Shown here: piece after piece, positions 52,919 to 62,319 of the stretch | Position numbering within the stretch: the first letter of the stretch is position 1 | Layout of the letters: each line of letters begins with the position of its first letter | Assembly: GCA_001725945.1 (NCBI GenBank) | Contig: LRMT01000027.1 | Span: 1 to 64,000, forward strand | DNA from: Cupriavidus sp. UYMMa02A | Lineage (GTDB): Bacteria > Pseudomonadota > Gammaproteobacteria > Burkholderiales > Burkholderiaceae | Reading direction: 5' to 3' | Length of the DNA stretch: 64,000 nucleotides | The notes under the pieces: model-generated | Database searches by the model: none | Seen by the model: only the letters and a program-made list of their open reading frames with translations | What the model was told of the DNA's origin: nothing | Translations under genes and position numbers: made by a program

Positions 52919-54295
52919 ATGAACGGAAACCCATTGGCCGACTTGACGGCCTCGCACGCGACGTTCGGCAGAATGCTCGACGATCTGATTCGCGACGCGG
53001 GCGGACCGGGCTTTATCTGGCAGCTTGCGGTGCTGGCCGCCTGTCTGATAGCCGCGTGGCCGCTGGCGCGTTTCATCGACAAGCGGCTCGAGGCGCGCTA
53101 CGCCGCGTCGAGCTTCTCGTTGCGCTTTGCCGCAGCGAGCCTGGAGCGGGCCATGTTCCCGCTGTTTGGCTGGTTGCTGGTGATGGCAGCGCGCTTCGCG
53201 CTGGAGCCGGTGATGTCGATCAGCGTGCTGCGCCTCGCGCTCGTGCCGCTGTTCGGCATTACCTCGCTTTACTTCACTTTCTACATCCTGCGCCGGGTGT
53301 TGTCCGGCAGCGGTCAGTTGCACGGCATGCTGCTGCTGGTGGAGAAGGTGCTGACCACGCTGGTGTGGGTGGCCATGGCGCTGTATGTGCTGGGGATGCT
53401 GTCCGAGGTGACCGCGTGGATGGAAAACATGCGCTTCGCTGTCGGCAAGCAGAAGGTGAGCCTGGCCGATATCCTGATGGCGGTGGTGTGGATCCTGCTG
53501 ACCGTGCTGGCCGCAATGTGGTTCGGTTCCTGGCTGGAAGAGCGCCTGATGCGCTCGACCAGCCTCGATGTGAACCTGAAGGTCGTGCTGACGCGCATTT
53601 CCAAGGCGCTGCTGCTGCTCGTGTCGCTGCTGCTGAGCCTGTCGCTGGTGGGCATCGACCTGACCGTGCTGTCGGTATTCGGCGGCGCGCTGGGCGTGGG
53701 GCTTGGTCTCGGCCTGCAGAAAATCGCCAGCAACTACATTTCCGGCTTCATCATCCTGCTGGATCGCTCGGTCAAGCTTGGCGACCAGATCACGGTGGAC
53801 AAGTACACGGGCATCGTCTCGCAGATCCGTACCCGTTATACGGTGGTTCGCAACGGCGACGGAGAGACGCTCGTGCCGAATGAGCAACTGGTTGCGCAAT
53901 CGGTGCAGAACCACTCGTTTTCGAATACCAATGTGCGCGTGGCGACGCGCGTGCAGGCCGACTACGGTGCCGATCCCGAAACCGTGATCCTGTTGCTCAC
54001 GGCATGCGTGCGCGAGCTGCCGCGCGTGCTCCAGGAGCCGGCGCCAGCCGCTTTCCTGGTCTTGTTCGCCGACAGCGGCATCGAATACGAGGTGGCGGTT
54101 TATATTGCCGATCCCCAGAATGGCAAGCTGGGCGTGCAGTCGGCCATGAACCGCGCGATCTGGCGCACGCTGCGCGAGCACGGCATTTCGATTCCTTATC
54201 CGCAGCGGGAAGTCCGTGTGCTGGGTACGCCAGTCCCGCCGGAGATACTGAGTGATGTATCCGTGGCAACTACAGAGGTGGCGAAAACGGCATGA
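52919..54295 (+). CDS. MscS-family mechanosensitive channel
   Basis: 458 residues. Four to five N-terminal membrane helices precede the MscS pore helix GGALGVGLGLGLQKIASNYISGFIILL (in which the repeating Gly/Ala pattern is the pore lining), then the beta domain DRSVKLGDQITVDKYTGIVSQI and the C-terminal cage (LVPNEQLVAQSVQNHSF). Larger than E. coli MscS (286 residues) and similar to the YbdG or YnaI branch. It releases ions under osmotic downshock. Its start is 75 bases after rsmB on the same strand. The frame is intact. Confidence 0.92.
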   Translation: MNGNPLADLTASHATFGRMLDDLIRDAGGPGFIWQLAVLAACLIAAWPLARFIDKRLEARYAASSFSLRFAAASLERAMFPLFGWLLVMAARFALEPVMSISVLRLALVPLFGITSLYFTFYILRRVLSGSGQLHGMLLLVEKVLTTLVWVAMALYVLGMLSEVTAWMENMRFAVGKQKVSLADILMAVVWILLTVLAAMWFGSWLEERLMRSTSLDVNLKVVLTRISKALLLLVSLLLSLSLVGIDLTVLSVFGGALGVGLGLGLQKIASNYISGFIILLDRSVKLGDQITVDKYTGIVSQIRTRYTVVRNGDGETLVPNEQLVAQSVQNHSFSNTNVRVATRVQADYGADPETVILLLTACVRELPRVLQEPAPAAFLVLFADSGIEYEVAVYIADPQNGKLGVQSAMNRAIWRTLREHGISIPYPQREVRVLGTPVPPEILSDVSVATTEVAKTA

Positions 54296-54657
54296 CTGCA
54301 GTAAGAAACAGGCGGGGGCTGCACAAGGGAACGAAAATGAAACATCCTCGTCAAACTCCGGGAAAAAGCGAATGCCTCAGACTTGCATGATCCGGTAGAA
54401 TGCCGGGTTGTCGCGGGTTTGCAAGCATCCCGCCCTCACATCAGACAGCCGCCAGATTGCAGCGGCTCGTGCCTGTCCCGCCTGCCAACGCCGCGCCGGA
54501 ACTGCACGCCACGGGTTCCCGCCAACGTATGGCGGGTCCGTGGTGGACGCCAGACCATATCGCAATCAGTAGATTTGCAGTCTTTTTTCTGCGCGTTGTG
54601 CACGGCGCCGGGGCAGCCGCAAAGGAAAGCCCCTGTTTAACCGACGGAGAACAGAGT
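54296..54657 (+). other. 362-base leader region of the desaturase, with a two-part hairpin
   Basis: No gene is convincing here. At 54509-54543 CCACGG then CCCGCCA pair with TGGCGGG and CCGTGG around ACGTA, giving a stem of 13 base pairs split by a small bulge. The desaturase start is 115 bases further on. Function is unknown. Confidence 0.55.
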
Positions 54658-55848
54658 TTGTTCGACACTATTCTTGACTGGGCCGCGAACGGCCTTGCCA
54701 ATTGGTCCTGGTGGGAGATCGTGATCTACACGCTGGTGATGACGCATATCACCATCGCCGGGGTCACCATCTTCCTGCATCGGTGCATGGCGCACCGCTC
54801 GCTGGACCTGCACCCGATTGCCCAGCATTTCTTCCGCTTCTGGCTCTGGCTGACCACAGGCATGGTCACGCGCGAGTGGACCGCGATCCACCGCAAGCAC
54901 CACGCCAAGTGCGAGACCGAGGACGACCCGCACAGCCCGCAGACCCGAGGCATCCGCAAGGTGCTGCTGGAAGGCGCGGAACTGTATCGGGCCGAATCCA
55001 AGAACAAGGAAACCATCGCCAAGTTCGGCCACGGCTGCCCCAACGACTGGGTCGAGCGCAATGTGTATTCGCGCTTCGGCTGGCAGGGCGTCGGCCTGAT
55101 GCTGATCATCGACCTGGCGCTGTTCGGCGTGATCGGCATGACCGTGTGGGCCGTGCAGATGCTGTGGATTCCAATCCACGCTGCCGGCATCATCAACGGC
55201 CTGGGCCACTGGTGGGGCTACCGCAACTACGATTGCGAGGACGCCTCGACCAATGTCTCGCCGTGGGGCCTGATCATCGGCGGCGAAGAGCTGCACAACA
55301 ATCACCATACCTATCCGACTTCGGCCAAGTTTTCGATCAAGTGGTACGAGTTCGATGTGGGTTGGGGCTATATCCGCGCCATGCAGGCCGTTGGCCTGGC
55401 CAAGGTGAAGAAGACGCCGCCCAAGGCGCGCCTGGTGGAAGCGCGTCCGGTCGACGACAACACGCTGGAAGCGATCATCGCCAACCGCTATGACGTGATG
55501 GCGCGCTACGCCAAGGCCGTGAAGAGCGCGTTCCGCCAGGAGTTGGAGCAGCTCAAGGAAGGCCGCATTGCCGAGTACCGTACATTCAAGCCGGCCAGCA
55601 AGTGGTTCCACCGTGACGAGGCCAAGCTGGCCGCGCCGCAGCGCCAGCAACTGGCCAGCATCGTCGAGAAGAGCAAGTCGCTGCACACCTTCGTGGAGAT
55701 GCGACGTGAACTGGCCGCCATTTGGGGTCGTTCGAACCTGACGCGCGAGCAGTTGCTGCAGCAATTGCAGGCCTGGTGCCATCGTGCCGAGGCCAGCGGT
55801 ATCCAGGCGCTGCATGATTTTTCGCTGCGCCTGCGCCGCTACGCCTGA
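54658..55848 (+). CDS. Membrane fatty acid desaturase (delta-9/acyl-CoA desaturase type)
   Basis: 396 residues from TTG 54658 (MFDTILDWAANGLANW after CGGAGAACAGAG). Three histidine boxes of membrane desaturases are in order: HRCMAH (H-x4-H) near residue 41, HRKHH near 80 and HNNHH near 225. Membrane helices flank them. Di-iron desaturases insert a double bond into fatty acyl chains to adjust membrane fluidity. The last 150 residues form a charged, Arg/Lys-rich tail (LKEGRIAEYRTFKPAS, FVEMRRELAAI), larger than in simple desaturases. An in-frame longer start at 54400 is unlikely because it is Ala/Arg/Pro-rich. The frame is intact. Confidence 0.88.
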   Translation: MFDTILDWAANGLANWSWWEIVIYTLVMTHITIAGVTIFLHRCMAHRSLDLHPIAQHFFRFWLWLTTGMVTREWTAIHRKHHAKCETEDDPHSPQTRGIRKVLLEGAELYRAESKNKETIAKFGHGCPNDWVERNVYSRFGWQGVGLMLIIDLALFGVIGMTVWAVQMLWIPIHAAGIINGLGHWWGYRNYDCEDASTNVSPWGLIIGGEELHNNHHTYPTSAKFSIKWYEFDVGWGYIRAMQAVGLAKVKKTPPKARLVEARPVDDNTLEAIIANRYDVMARYAKAVKSAFRQELEQLKEGRIAEYRTFKPASKWFHRDEAKLAAPQRQQLASIVEKSKSLHTFVEMRRELAAIWGRSNLTREQLLQQLQAWCHRAEASGIQALHDFSLRLRRYA

Positions 55849-55874
55849 TACAATTCGGCCGCGCCGTATGGTTA

Positions 55875-55905
55875 CAAAGCCCCGCCCATGGCGGGGCTTT
55901 GTTTT
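55875..55905. terminator. Strong hairpin terminator after the desaturase
   Basis: AAAGCCCCGCC pairs with GGCGGGGCTTT around CAT and is followed by GTTTTAG. It lies 27 bases after the stop. Confidence 0.85.
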
Positions 55906-55980
55906 AGATAAACTCCCCCATGTTCTGGCCGACTGCACGCTTGTTGGCGGAGGTCTAGAGGAGTATCGGAGTATCCGGAG

Positions 55981-57135
55981 ATGACCCCACAATCGATCAA
56001 GACCGTCGAGTTCGAAAAGCCGAACCTGGCGGATGCCGAAAGCCCCGCCGGCGGCAGCTGCGTGGCGCATGCGTGGGCCAAGGTGCCCCCGGTGCTGACT
56101 CCCGACGAGCGGCAGGCGCTCAAGGTGCGCATCAAGCGGCTGTTGAAGGAACGCAACGCCGTGCTGGTCGCGCACTATTACGTCGATGGCGACCTGCAGG
56201 ACCTCGCCGAGGAAACCGGCGGCTGCGTGTCCGATTCGCTCGAAATGGCCCGCTTCGGCCGTGACCATTCGGCCCAGACCCTGGTCGTGGCCGGCGTGCG
56301 CTTCATGGGCGAAACCGCCAAGATCCTGAGCCCGGAAAAGACCATCCTGATGCCGGACCTGGACGCGACCTGCTCGCTCGACCTCGGCTGTCCGGCCGAC
56401 GAGTTCGCGGCGTTCTGCGACGCGCATCCCGACCGCACCGTGGTTGTATACGCGAACACCAGCGCCGCGGTGAAGGCGCGCGCCGACTGGATGGTGACGT
56501 CGAGCATCGGCCTGAAGATCGTCGAGCATCTGCACGCGCGTGGTGAAAAGATCCTGTGGGCGCCGGACAAGCATCTCGGCGGCTATATCCAGCAGCAGAC
56601 CGGCGCCGACATGCTGCTGTGGCAGGGCTCTTGCCTCGTGCATGATGAATTCAAGGGCGTCGAGCTGGACCTGCTGCGCCGTGAGTTTCCCAAGGCGAAG
56701 ATCCTGGTCCATCCGGAGTCGCCGGCCAACGTGGTGGCGCAGGCCGACGTGATCGGCTCCACCTCGCAACTCATCGCAGCCGCGCAGGAACTGGATGCGA
56801 CCGAGTTCATCGTGGCCACGGACAACGGCATCCTGCACAAGATGCGGATGGCTGCCCCGGGCAAGCATTTCATCGAGGCGCCGACGGCGGGCAATAGTGC
56901 AACCTGCAAGAGTTGCGCACACTGCCCGTGGATGGCGATGAACGCGCTGTCGAACCTGGCGGAAGTGCTCGAGACCGGCCGCAATGAAATTCACGTGGAT
57001 CCGTCCGTCGGCCGCCAGGCGGTGACCTGCATCAACCGCATGCTGGACTTCGCCGCACAGCAGAAGGCCAATGTGCGCCCGGTGGCTGACCTGGCGAAGG
57101 AACAGGCCTTGTTCCAGGGAATCGGTCCGGCATGA
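55981..57135 (+). CDS. nadA: Quinolinate synthase A
   Basis: 384 residues. It condenses iminoaspartate with dihydroxyacetone phosphate using a [4Fe-4S] cluster, the first steps of NAD synthesis. The cluster cysteines lie in the [16 protein letters not shown] region and in [15 protein letters not shown] near the C-terminus; [21 protein letters not shown] is at the start. ATG 55981 follows a GGAG. It overlaps nadC (ATGA). The frame is intact. Confidence 0.96.
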   Translation: MTPQSIKTVEFEKPNLADAESPAGGSCVAHAWAKVPPVLTPDERQALKVRIKRLLKERNAVLVAHYYVDGDLQDLAEETGGCVSDSLEMARFGRDHSAQTLVVAGVRFMGETAKILSPEKTILMPDLDATCSLDLGCPADEFAAFCDAHPDRTVVVYANTSAAVKARADWMVTSSIGLKIVEHLHARGEKILWAPDKHLGGYIQQQTGADMLLWQGSCLVHDEFKGVELDLLRREFPKAKILVHPESPANVVAQADVIGSTSQLIAAAQELDATEFIVATDNGILHKMRMAAPGKHFIEAPTAGNSATCKSCAHCPWMAMNALSNLAEVLETGRNEIHVDPSVGRQAVTCINRMLDFAAQQKANVRPVADLAKEQALFQGIGPA

Positions 57136-57995
57136 GCGTGAATCCCATTTTCGACAGTTATGGTCCGGCGCTGAAGACTGCGCTGGAAGCCAACGTCCGC
57201 GCGGCGATCGCCGAGGACGTCGGCAGCGGCGACCTGACCGGGCTGCTGGTGCCTGCGGACAAGCAGGCCCAGGCACGGGTGATCGTGCGCGAGCAGGCCG
57301 TGTTGTGTGGCCAGCCGTGGTTCTCGGCCTGCATGAAGGCGGTGGACGAACGGCTGACGGTGACATGGAAGCAGGAAGAGGGTGCCCGCACGGCGCCGGA
57401 TTCGGTCGTCTGCGAGATCACGGGTCCGGCACGAGCGCTGCTGACCGCCGAGCGTCCGGCACTGAATTTCCTGCAACTGCTGTCGGGCGTGGCGACGGCG
57501 ACGCAACGCTATGCCGACCTCATCGCCGGCACGCGTGCGCGCGTGCTGGATACCCGCAAGACGCTGCCCGGCCTGCGGCTGGCGCAGAAGTACGCGGTCA
57601 GGGTCGGTGGGGGCGAGAATCAGCGCCTTGCGCTCTATGACGGTATCCTGATCAAGGAAAACCACATCGCCGCGGCCGGCAGCATCACGGCTGCGATGCA
57701 GGCTGCGCTGGCGCTGGGCGCCGATGCGTCGGTCCAGATCGAGGTGGAGTCGCTGGCCGAGCTGGAAGAAGCGCTGGCTGCCGGTGCGACATCCGTGCTG
57801 ATCGACAACTTCACGGTGCCGATGATGCATGATGCCGTGCGCATCAATGCCGGCCGAGCGCTGCTGGAGGTGTCTGGCGGCGTCAACGCCGAGACCATCC
57901 GCGCCTTTGCCGAGACCGGCGTGGACCGCATTTCCGTGGGAGCGCTGACCAAGGACGTGCGCGCCACCGACTACTCGCTGCGCATCGTCGGCTGA
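57132..57995 (+). CDS. nadC: Nicotinate-nucleotide diphosphorylase (carboxylating)
   Basis: 287 residues. It converts quinolinate and PRPP to nicotinate mononucleotide. Motifs: [72 protein letters not shown] and the Glu/Asp-rich barrel, ending in [15 protein letters not shown]. Coupled to nadA by a 4-base overlap, and convergent with nadB. The frame is intact. Confidence 0.97.
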   Translation: MSVNPIFDSYGPALKTALEANVRAAIAEDVGSGDLTGLLVPADKQAQARVIVREQAVLCGQPWFSACMKAVDERLTVTWKQEEGARTAPDSVVCEITGPARALLTAERPALNFLQLLSGVATATQRYADLIAGTRARVLDTRKTLPGLRLAQKYAVRVGGGENQRLALYDGILIKENHIAAAGSITAAMQAALALGADASVQIEVESLAELEEALAAGATSVLIDNFTVPMMHDAVRINAGRALLEVSGGVNAETIRAFAETGVDRISVGALTKDVRATDYSLRIVG

Positions 57996-58010
57996 TCACC
58001 GGCTGCATCG

Positions 58011-58041
58011 GAAAAAAACGGCCCGCTCGATGCGGGCCGTT
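58011..58041. terminator. Bidirectional terminator between nadC and nadB
   Basis: AACGGCCCGC pairs with GCGGGCCGTT around TCGAT. The A-run AAAAAAA at its left end becomes a T-run for transcripts from the right, so it terminates nadB well; it may also stop nadC. Confidence 0.85.
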
Positions 58042-58068
58042 CTGTTTGCTGGCTACGATGCGCGCCGT

Positions 58069-59652
58069 TCAGCGCTTGCGGGCGGGCTGCATCACGGTAG
58101 GCAGGGCCTTCGGCAGCGTATCCGGATAGTCGCGGCTGAAATGCAGCCCGCGGCTTTCATGGCGCGAATATGCACTGTCGACGATCAGCGAGGCGACCTC
58201 CACGAGGTTGCGCAGCTCGAGCAGGTCGCGCGTGACGCGGAAGTTCGCGTAGTACTCCGCGATTTCCTCGCGCAGCAGGCTGATACGGTGCTGCGCGCGC
58301 TCCAGCCGCTTGCTGGTGCGTACGATGCGACGTAGTTCCACATCATGCGGCGCAGCTCGTCCCAGTTGTGGGAGACCACCACCTCCTCGTCTGCGTCCGA
58401 TACACGGCTCTCGTCCCAGGCTGGCAGCGGAAGGTCCGGCAGCCCTGCCTTGTCCTGGCTCGCAATGTCGGTGGCGGCGGCGCGGCCGATCACCATGCAT
58501 TCGAGCAGGGAATTCGATGCCAGCCGGTTGGCGCCATGCAGTCCTGTGCAGGCGGTTTCGCCGACAGCGTAGAGATTGCCGAGGTCAGTGCGGCCGGAGG
58601 TATCGGTCACCACGCCACCACAGGTGTAGTGGGCGGCCGGCACGACAGGGATCGGCTCGCGCGCGATGTCGATGCCCAGTTCCAGGCAACGCGCGTGGAT
58701 GGTAGGGAAGTGTTCCTTGAGGAAGGCTTCCGGCTGGTGCGTGATGTCCAGGTAGACGCAATCGAGCCCGCGCTTCTTCATCTCGAAGTCGATCGCGCGG
58801 GCCACCACATCGCGCGGCGCCAGCTCGGCGCGTTCGTCGTGCTCCGGCATGAAGCGGGTGCCGTCGGGCAGCTTGAGCAGCCCACCTTCGCCGCGCACGG
58901 CTTCGGAGATCAGGAACGACTTGGCATACGGGTGATACAGGCAGGTCGGGTGGAACTGGATGAACTCCATGTTCGATACCCGGCAGCCCGCACGCCACGC
59001 CATGGCAATGCCGTCGCCGGTGGCCGTGTCGGGGTTGGTGGTGTACAGGTAGACCTTGCCGGCACCGCCGGCGGCCAGCACGGTGTGCGTGGCGGTGATG
59101 GTGCGCACCTCTCCGGTGCTGTCGTCGAGCACGTAGAGGCCGTAGCAGCGGTTGCCCGGCAACCCGAGTTGCGCGACGTGATCAGGTCGATCGCGAACTG
59201 GTCTTCCAGGATCGTGATGTTCGGATGCTGGCGGGCCTGTTCCGACAAGGTGCTGACCACGGCATGGCCGGTGGCATCGGCGGCATGGATGATGCGGCGC
59301 CGGCTGTGGCCGCCTTCGCGGGTCAGGTGATAGCCGAGTTCGGCCTGCTCGTCCTTGGTGAACGGAACGCCCCGGTCGATCAGCCACTGGATGGCTTCGC
59401 GGCCATGTTCGACGATGAAGCGCGTTGCCTCTTCATCGCACAGGCCCGCGCCGGCCACGAGCGTGTCCTGCGTATGCTCGTCGTGGCTGTCGCCCGAATC
59501 GAGCACGGCGGCGATCCCGCCCTGTGCCCAGTCGCTGGCGCCTGCGTCATGGCGCGCTTGCTGAGGATGACAACCCGGTGGGTGTCGGCCAGTTGCAGCG
59601 CGACCGTAAGACCGGCCAGCCCGCTGCCTACGATGGCGACGTCGAAGTTCAT
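58069..59652 (-). CDS. nadB: L-aspartate oxidase; three frame breaks
   Basis: Corrected length is about 528 residues. This flavoprotein makes iminoaspartate for NadA. FAD-binding [15 protein letters not shown] at the start; the succinate-dehydrogenase-like fold has [38 protein letters not shown] (substrate Arg), the FAD-binding [20 protein letters not shown], and [19 protein letters not shown] sequence ([15 protein letters not shown]). Bases are missing near 59540 (CAGGGCGCC read as CAGGCGCC), 59171 and 58329 (GTCGGCATC read as GTCGCATC). It is convergent with nadAC instead of being part of a nadBAC operon as in some proteobacteria. Confidence 0.95.
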
Positions 59653-59801
59653 GGTGCAGGAGGTGCCCGCGCGGCGCGGCGTTGGGGGAAACTCCGAAAG
59701 TCTACACCCGGGTGTGCCCCCACGCATCAGCACAGTCGCCGCTGCGGCATCAATCGGACTGTGGCCAGCCATGGCGGGCGCCGCAAGCAACCTTGGCGCC
59801 A

Positions 59802-59833
59802 CAAAAAACAAAAGCCCCGCAGTTGCGGGGCCT
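59802..59833 (-). terminator. Rho-independent terminator after rpmG
   Basis: GCCCCGC pairs with GCGGGGC around AGTT and, on the minus strand, is followed by TTTTGTTTTTTGT. It closes the rpmB-rpmG operon about 20 bases after the rpmG stop. Confidence 0.85.
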
Positions 59834-59854
59834 TCTGGCTGAAACCGGGATCAA

Positions 59855-60024
59855 TTACTTGATCTTGGTTTCCTTGTAAGCGACGTGCTTGCGGGCGACG
59901 GGATCAAACTTCATGATCTCCATCTTTTCCGGCATGGTGCGCTTGTTCTTGGTGGTGGTGTAGAAGTGACCGGTACCTGCGGTCGATTCCAGCTTGATTT
60001 GTCGCGGCCGCCCTTGCTTGCCAT
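59855..60024 (-). CDS. rpmG: 50S ribosomal protein L33; one frame break
   Basis: Corrected length is 56 residues ([20 protein letters not shown] and [20 protein letters not shown]). One A is missing near 60000, where AAAATCAAG reads AAATCAAG, so the reading frame in the given sequence is broken after nine residues. The gene is short and easily missed without this correction. It lies 13 bases downstream of rpmB, the normal rpmB-rpmG order. No zinc-finger Cys pairs are present, i.e. the zinc-free form. Confidence 0.9.
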
Positions 60025-60037
60025 GATGTACTCCTAA

Positions 60038-60271
60038 TTAGACTTCGCCACGTGCGCGCAGGTCGGCGAGCACGGAGTCGATGCCTTTCTTGTCGATCAG
60101 GCGCAGGCCGGCGTTCGAGACGCGCAGGCTCACCCAGCGGTTTTCCGATTCAACAAAGAAACGACGATTCTGCAGGTTGGGCAGAAAACGGCGCTTGGTC
60201 TTGTTGTTTGCGTGGGAAACGTTGTTGCCGACCATCGGCGCTTTCCCGGTCACTTGACAGACGCGTGCCAT
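60038..60271 (-). CDS. rpmB: 50S ribosomal protein L28
   Basis: 77 residues, full length. [20 protein letters not shown] is the standard start; [20 protein letters not shown] and [11 protein letters not shown] follow. It is part of the large subunit. Operon with rpmG. A sigma-70 promoter at 60370-60399 precedes it. The frame is intact. Confidence 0.98.
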   Translation of the reverse strand: MARVCQVTGKAPMVGNNVSHANNKTKRRFLPNLQNRRFFVESENRWVSLRVSNAGLRLIDKKGIDSVLADLRARGEV

Positions 60272-60369
60272 GAAGCACTCCTAACTCTTCTATTCGTGGA
60301 CAATGTTCGCAACAGATCAACAAAGGCGCGCGGGCCCGGACTGCAGCGGATGAGACTAGCAAAACGGGC

Positions 60370-60399
60370 ATTATAGACCGGAAACCACCGGCGAATCAA
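60370..60399 (-). promoter_or_regulatory. Sigma-70-type promoter of rpmB-rpmG
   Basis: On the minus strand a perfect TATAAT (60375-60370) is preceded, after an 18-base spacer, by TTGATT (60399-60394). It lies about 100 bases upstream of the rpmB start. Confidence 0.65.
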
Positions 60400-60458
60400 T
60401 GCCTTCAGTGCCCTTGCGTTGTGTATGCGTTGTATGCCGTTCTGTCGTGCCGCATGCG

Positions 60459-61145
60459 TCACGTCGGGGTCTTCAGCTGGCCATGCTCGGCAAACGAGTG
60501 GACGTGGGTGCCCGCCACGAGGAAATGGTCGAGCAGCCGCACATCGATCAGGTCGAGCGCGCGCGCCAGCATGCGGGTCATCTGCAGGTCGCTCGGGCTC
60601 GGCGTGCAGCAGCCGGAAGGGTGGTTGTGCGCGACGATGACGCTGGCCGCATTATGCGCCAATGCCCGGCGCGCGACTTCCCGCGGGTAGACCGCGGTCT
60701 GGTTCAGCGTGCCGCGGAACAGCTCCTCGCTCGCGATCATGCGGTTGCGCGTGTCCAGGAACAGGCAAAGGAAGACTTCATGCGCGAGCGAGGCCAGCGT
60801 CAGGCGCAGGTAGCTGCGCACAGCGGCGGGGGAATCCAGGCCGCGCGGCAATTCCAGTGACTCGGCCAGCATGCGGCGCGCCAGCTCGGGCACGGCCTGC
60901 AACTGCGTATACTTGGCTTCGCCCATGCCCTTGATGCCGAGCACGGCGCGCGCATCGGCCGAAAACAGCCGTGTCAATGAGCCGAAGCGGACGATCAGGT
61001 CGCGCGCGAGATCCACCGCGTTCTTGCCGGTCGCGCCAACGCGCAGGAACACGGCCAGCAGTTCGGCGTCAGACAGCGCGGCGGCGCCGCATTCCTGAAG
61101 TTTTTCTCGCGGCCGCTCGCAGGCAGGCCAGTTTGTGATGCTCAT
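60459..61145 (-). CDS. radC: DNA repair protein RadC family (JAB metalloprotease fold)
   Basis: 228 residues. The helix-hairpin-helix region ([20 protein letters not shown]) precedes the JAB/MPN+ domain ([20 protein letters not shown], then [18 protein letters not shown] with the His-x-His and distal Asp metal ligands). The repair role of RadC proteins is in doubt; the biochemical activity is not established. ATG 61145 ([16 protein letters not shown]) is the standard start; an in-frame longer reading enters the intron. Follows rpmB upstream, the common rpmG-rpmB-radC order. The frame is intact. Confidence 0.93.
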   Translation of the reverse strand: MSITNWPACERPREKLQECGAAALSDAELLAVFLRVGATGKNAVDLARDLIVRFGSLTRLFSADARAVLGIKGMGEAKYTQLQAVPELARRMLAESLELPRGLDSPAAVRSYLRLTLASLAHEVFLCLFLDTRNRMIASEELFRGTLNQTAVYPREVARRALAHNAASVIVAHNHPSGCCTPSPSDLQMTRMLARALDLIDVRLLDHFLVAGTHVHSFAEHGQLKTPT

Positions 61146-61191
61146 GTCGCGGGAGTCTCGGGATGAGTGAGGCCGGGCCGGGCGGGGGTGG

Positions 61192-61237
61192 ATGAGCAGG
61201 CGTCCGGTGGCCCAGTCGAATACAATACGGGTTGTTG
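61192..61237 (+). other. Possible 5' exon: start of an interrupted gene (fkpB?) or its leader
   Basis: ATG AGC AGG CGT CCG after GGGGGTGG opens a short frame ([15 protein letters not shown]) that is cut at 61237 by the group II intron. In related genomes an FKBP-type isomerase gene (slpA/fkpB) is divergent from radC, so this could be its start. A TACAAT box at 61221-61226 makes a promoter reading equally possible. The 3' exon is beyond the window. Confidence 0.3.
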
Positions 61238-61241
61238 GTGC

Positions 61242-61697
61242 GACACGCACACTCGTGTCCGTCAGCGTCACGTTAGACGCATCGACCCTGGAAGTTTACT
61301 TCCACCTGCTAGTGAAACGAAGCCCACCATAGCTTACGACGCTAGCGCCTGCTCACTTTTCAGATTTATCTGAGAAGCGTTGCTTGCAGTACTGGCCTAC
61401 CAGCCAGTGCCCGCCCAAAGGCGCGAACCACGCCTTCGGGCGTGGCTTCGTCCGCTCTCCTGAGAGCGGACGTTGGTTTACATGCCGAAGTCTGGCATCA
61501 AATTTGGAAGCGGCCACGTCGGCCGCCAAAGCGCCAAGTGGGCGAATGTCATCTGCCCACAAGGCGGAGCATTTGCATTTCCGGTCCAGTTGGATCGGCA
61601 GGTAGGGTTCGGGCGGAGCGAAAGCTCTGCACGCTATGGTTCGGTCAGACACGTCCGCGAGGGCGCTCTGATAGAGAACCTGCTATGCGACTAGCAG
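61242..61697 (+). repeat. Array of about ten perfect simple hairpins
   Basis: Perfect stems at 61242-61259 (GACACG), 61265-61280 (GCGTC), 61290-61303 (GGAAGT), 61360-61373 (TCAGAT), 61391-61408 (ACTGGC), 61429-61444 (CACGCC with TTCG loop), 61450-61471 (GTCCGCTCTC, 10 base pairs), 61482-61498 (ATGCC), 61510-61526 (GCGGCC) and 61680-61697 (CTGCTA); one further near-perfect stem with a GAAA loop is at 61613-61630. This is denser simple hairpins than expected by chance or from a coding gene. It may be part of ribozyme domain I or an added structured element. Confidence 0.7.
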
Positions 61698-62242
61698 TAG
61701 CCTAGGGAGACATGCGTCACTGGTAACGGTGGGGTATGAAGCTCTCCTGACAATGTAGCCCCCGAAAGGGTGCCAGGGGATCGTGAGGTCTTCGGGTAGA
61801 GACTCCGAGCAGCAATGGGGTCGAGGAGCTAGGCTGGCTGGTATGGGTAACGTAAGTGAACTGCTGATAAACGTCGTGAGTATTGCGGTGCCAAAGCTGC
61901 TGACAGGCACTAACCAAAACGGTATTTGGTCGGTTGCTCCGCTCAACATTCGGAGCACGTCGTCATTAGACCATCGGCGAATAGGCAGACCCTAACCCGG
62001 TCTTGTAGCGTGCAGGGAACGTGGTAAGCCCGTATGGCTGCCCGGGGCGCGGTATGGCTCGGGCAGGCGGACCGTAAGGAACGCTGTTGGCTGTGCGGGT
62101 ATGGGAGGTTGGAGGAAGCGAAGGCCGGGCTGTAATGGTCCGGATAGAGGTTGAGACATCACCTCACGCGAAAGCGGGCAGACTTCCAACTGGTCTTTCG
62201 TCGCAGGACGACTGGCTAACCCGCTTGAAACCGAAATTTCTT

Positions 62243-62271
62243 CCCCTGAGGGGCAATATGCCCCTCAGGGG
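62243..62271 (+). repeat. Self-complementary hairpin upstream of the maturase gene
   Basis: CCCCTGAGGGGCA and TGCCCCTCAGGGG are perfect 13-base arms with an ATA spacer. Each arm can also fold on itself (CCCCT/AGGGG), so two structures compete. It lies about 50 bases before the maturase start, probably in domain IV. Confidence 0.7.
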
Positions 62272-62319
62272 GCATGTTGTCTCCGCGTCCTGGGGTAGAC
62301 CTCAAGATAGGAGAGCAGC

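Noticed and set aside
54637..57366. A 909-codon open frame on the minus strand across the desaturase and nadA/nadC genes
   Set aside because: It is antisense to clear desaturase, nadA and nadC genes. Long spurious frames are expected opposite GC-rich coding sequence, and the translation is His/Arg/Gly-rich with no known domain.
61238..61260. Integron attC site or transposon end at the start of the intron
   Set aside because: The sequence matches the group II 5' consensus, and no integrase, inverted terminal repeat or target duplication is seen.
61353..61652. A 99-codon minus-strand frame opposite the hairpin array
   Set aside because: It runs across the same hairpin stems, has no ribosome site, and no recognisable domain.
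61482..61694. A 70-codon plus-strand frame in the intron leader
   Set aside because: It lacks a convincing ribosome site, overlaps several perfect hairpins, and resembles no family I know. Coding status cannot be supported.
62022..62035. CCCGTAT (62029-62035) as the EBS2 partner for ATACGGG in the exon
   Set aside because: It pairs seven bases perfectly with 61225-61231, but it lies downstream of EBS1, whereas EBS2 normally precedes EBS1. GTATTG at 61880 fits the order better.
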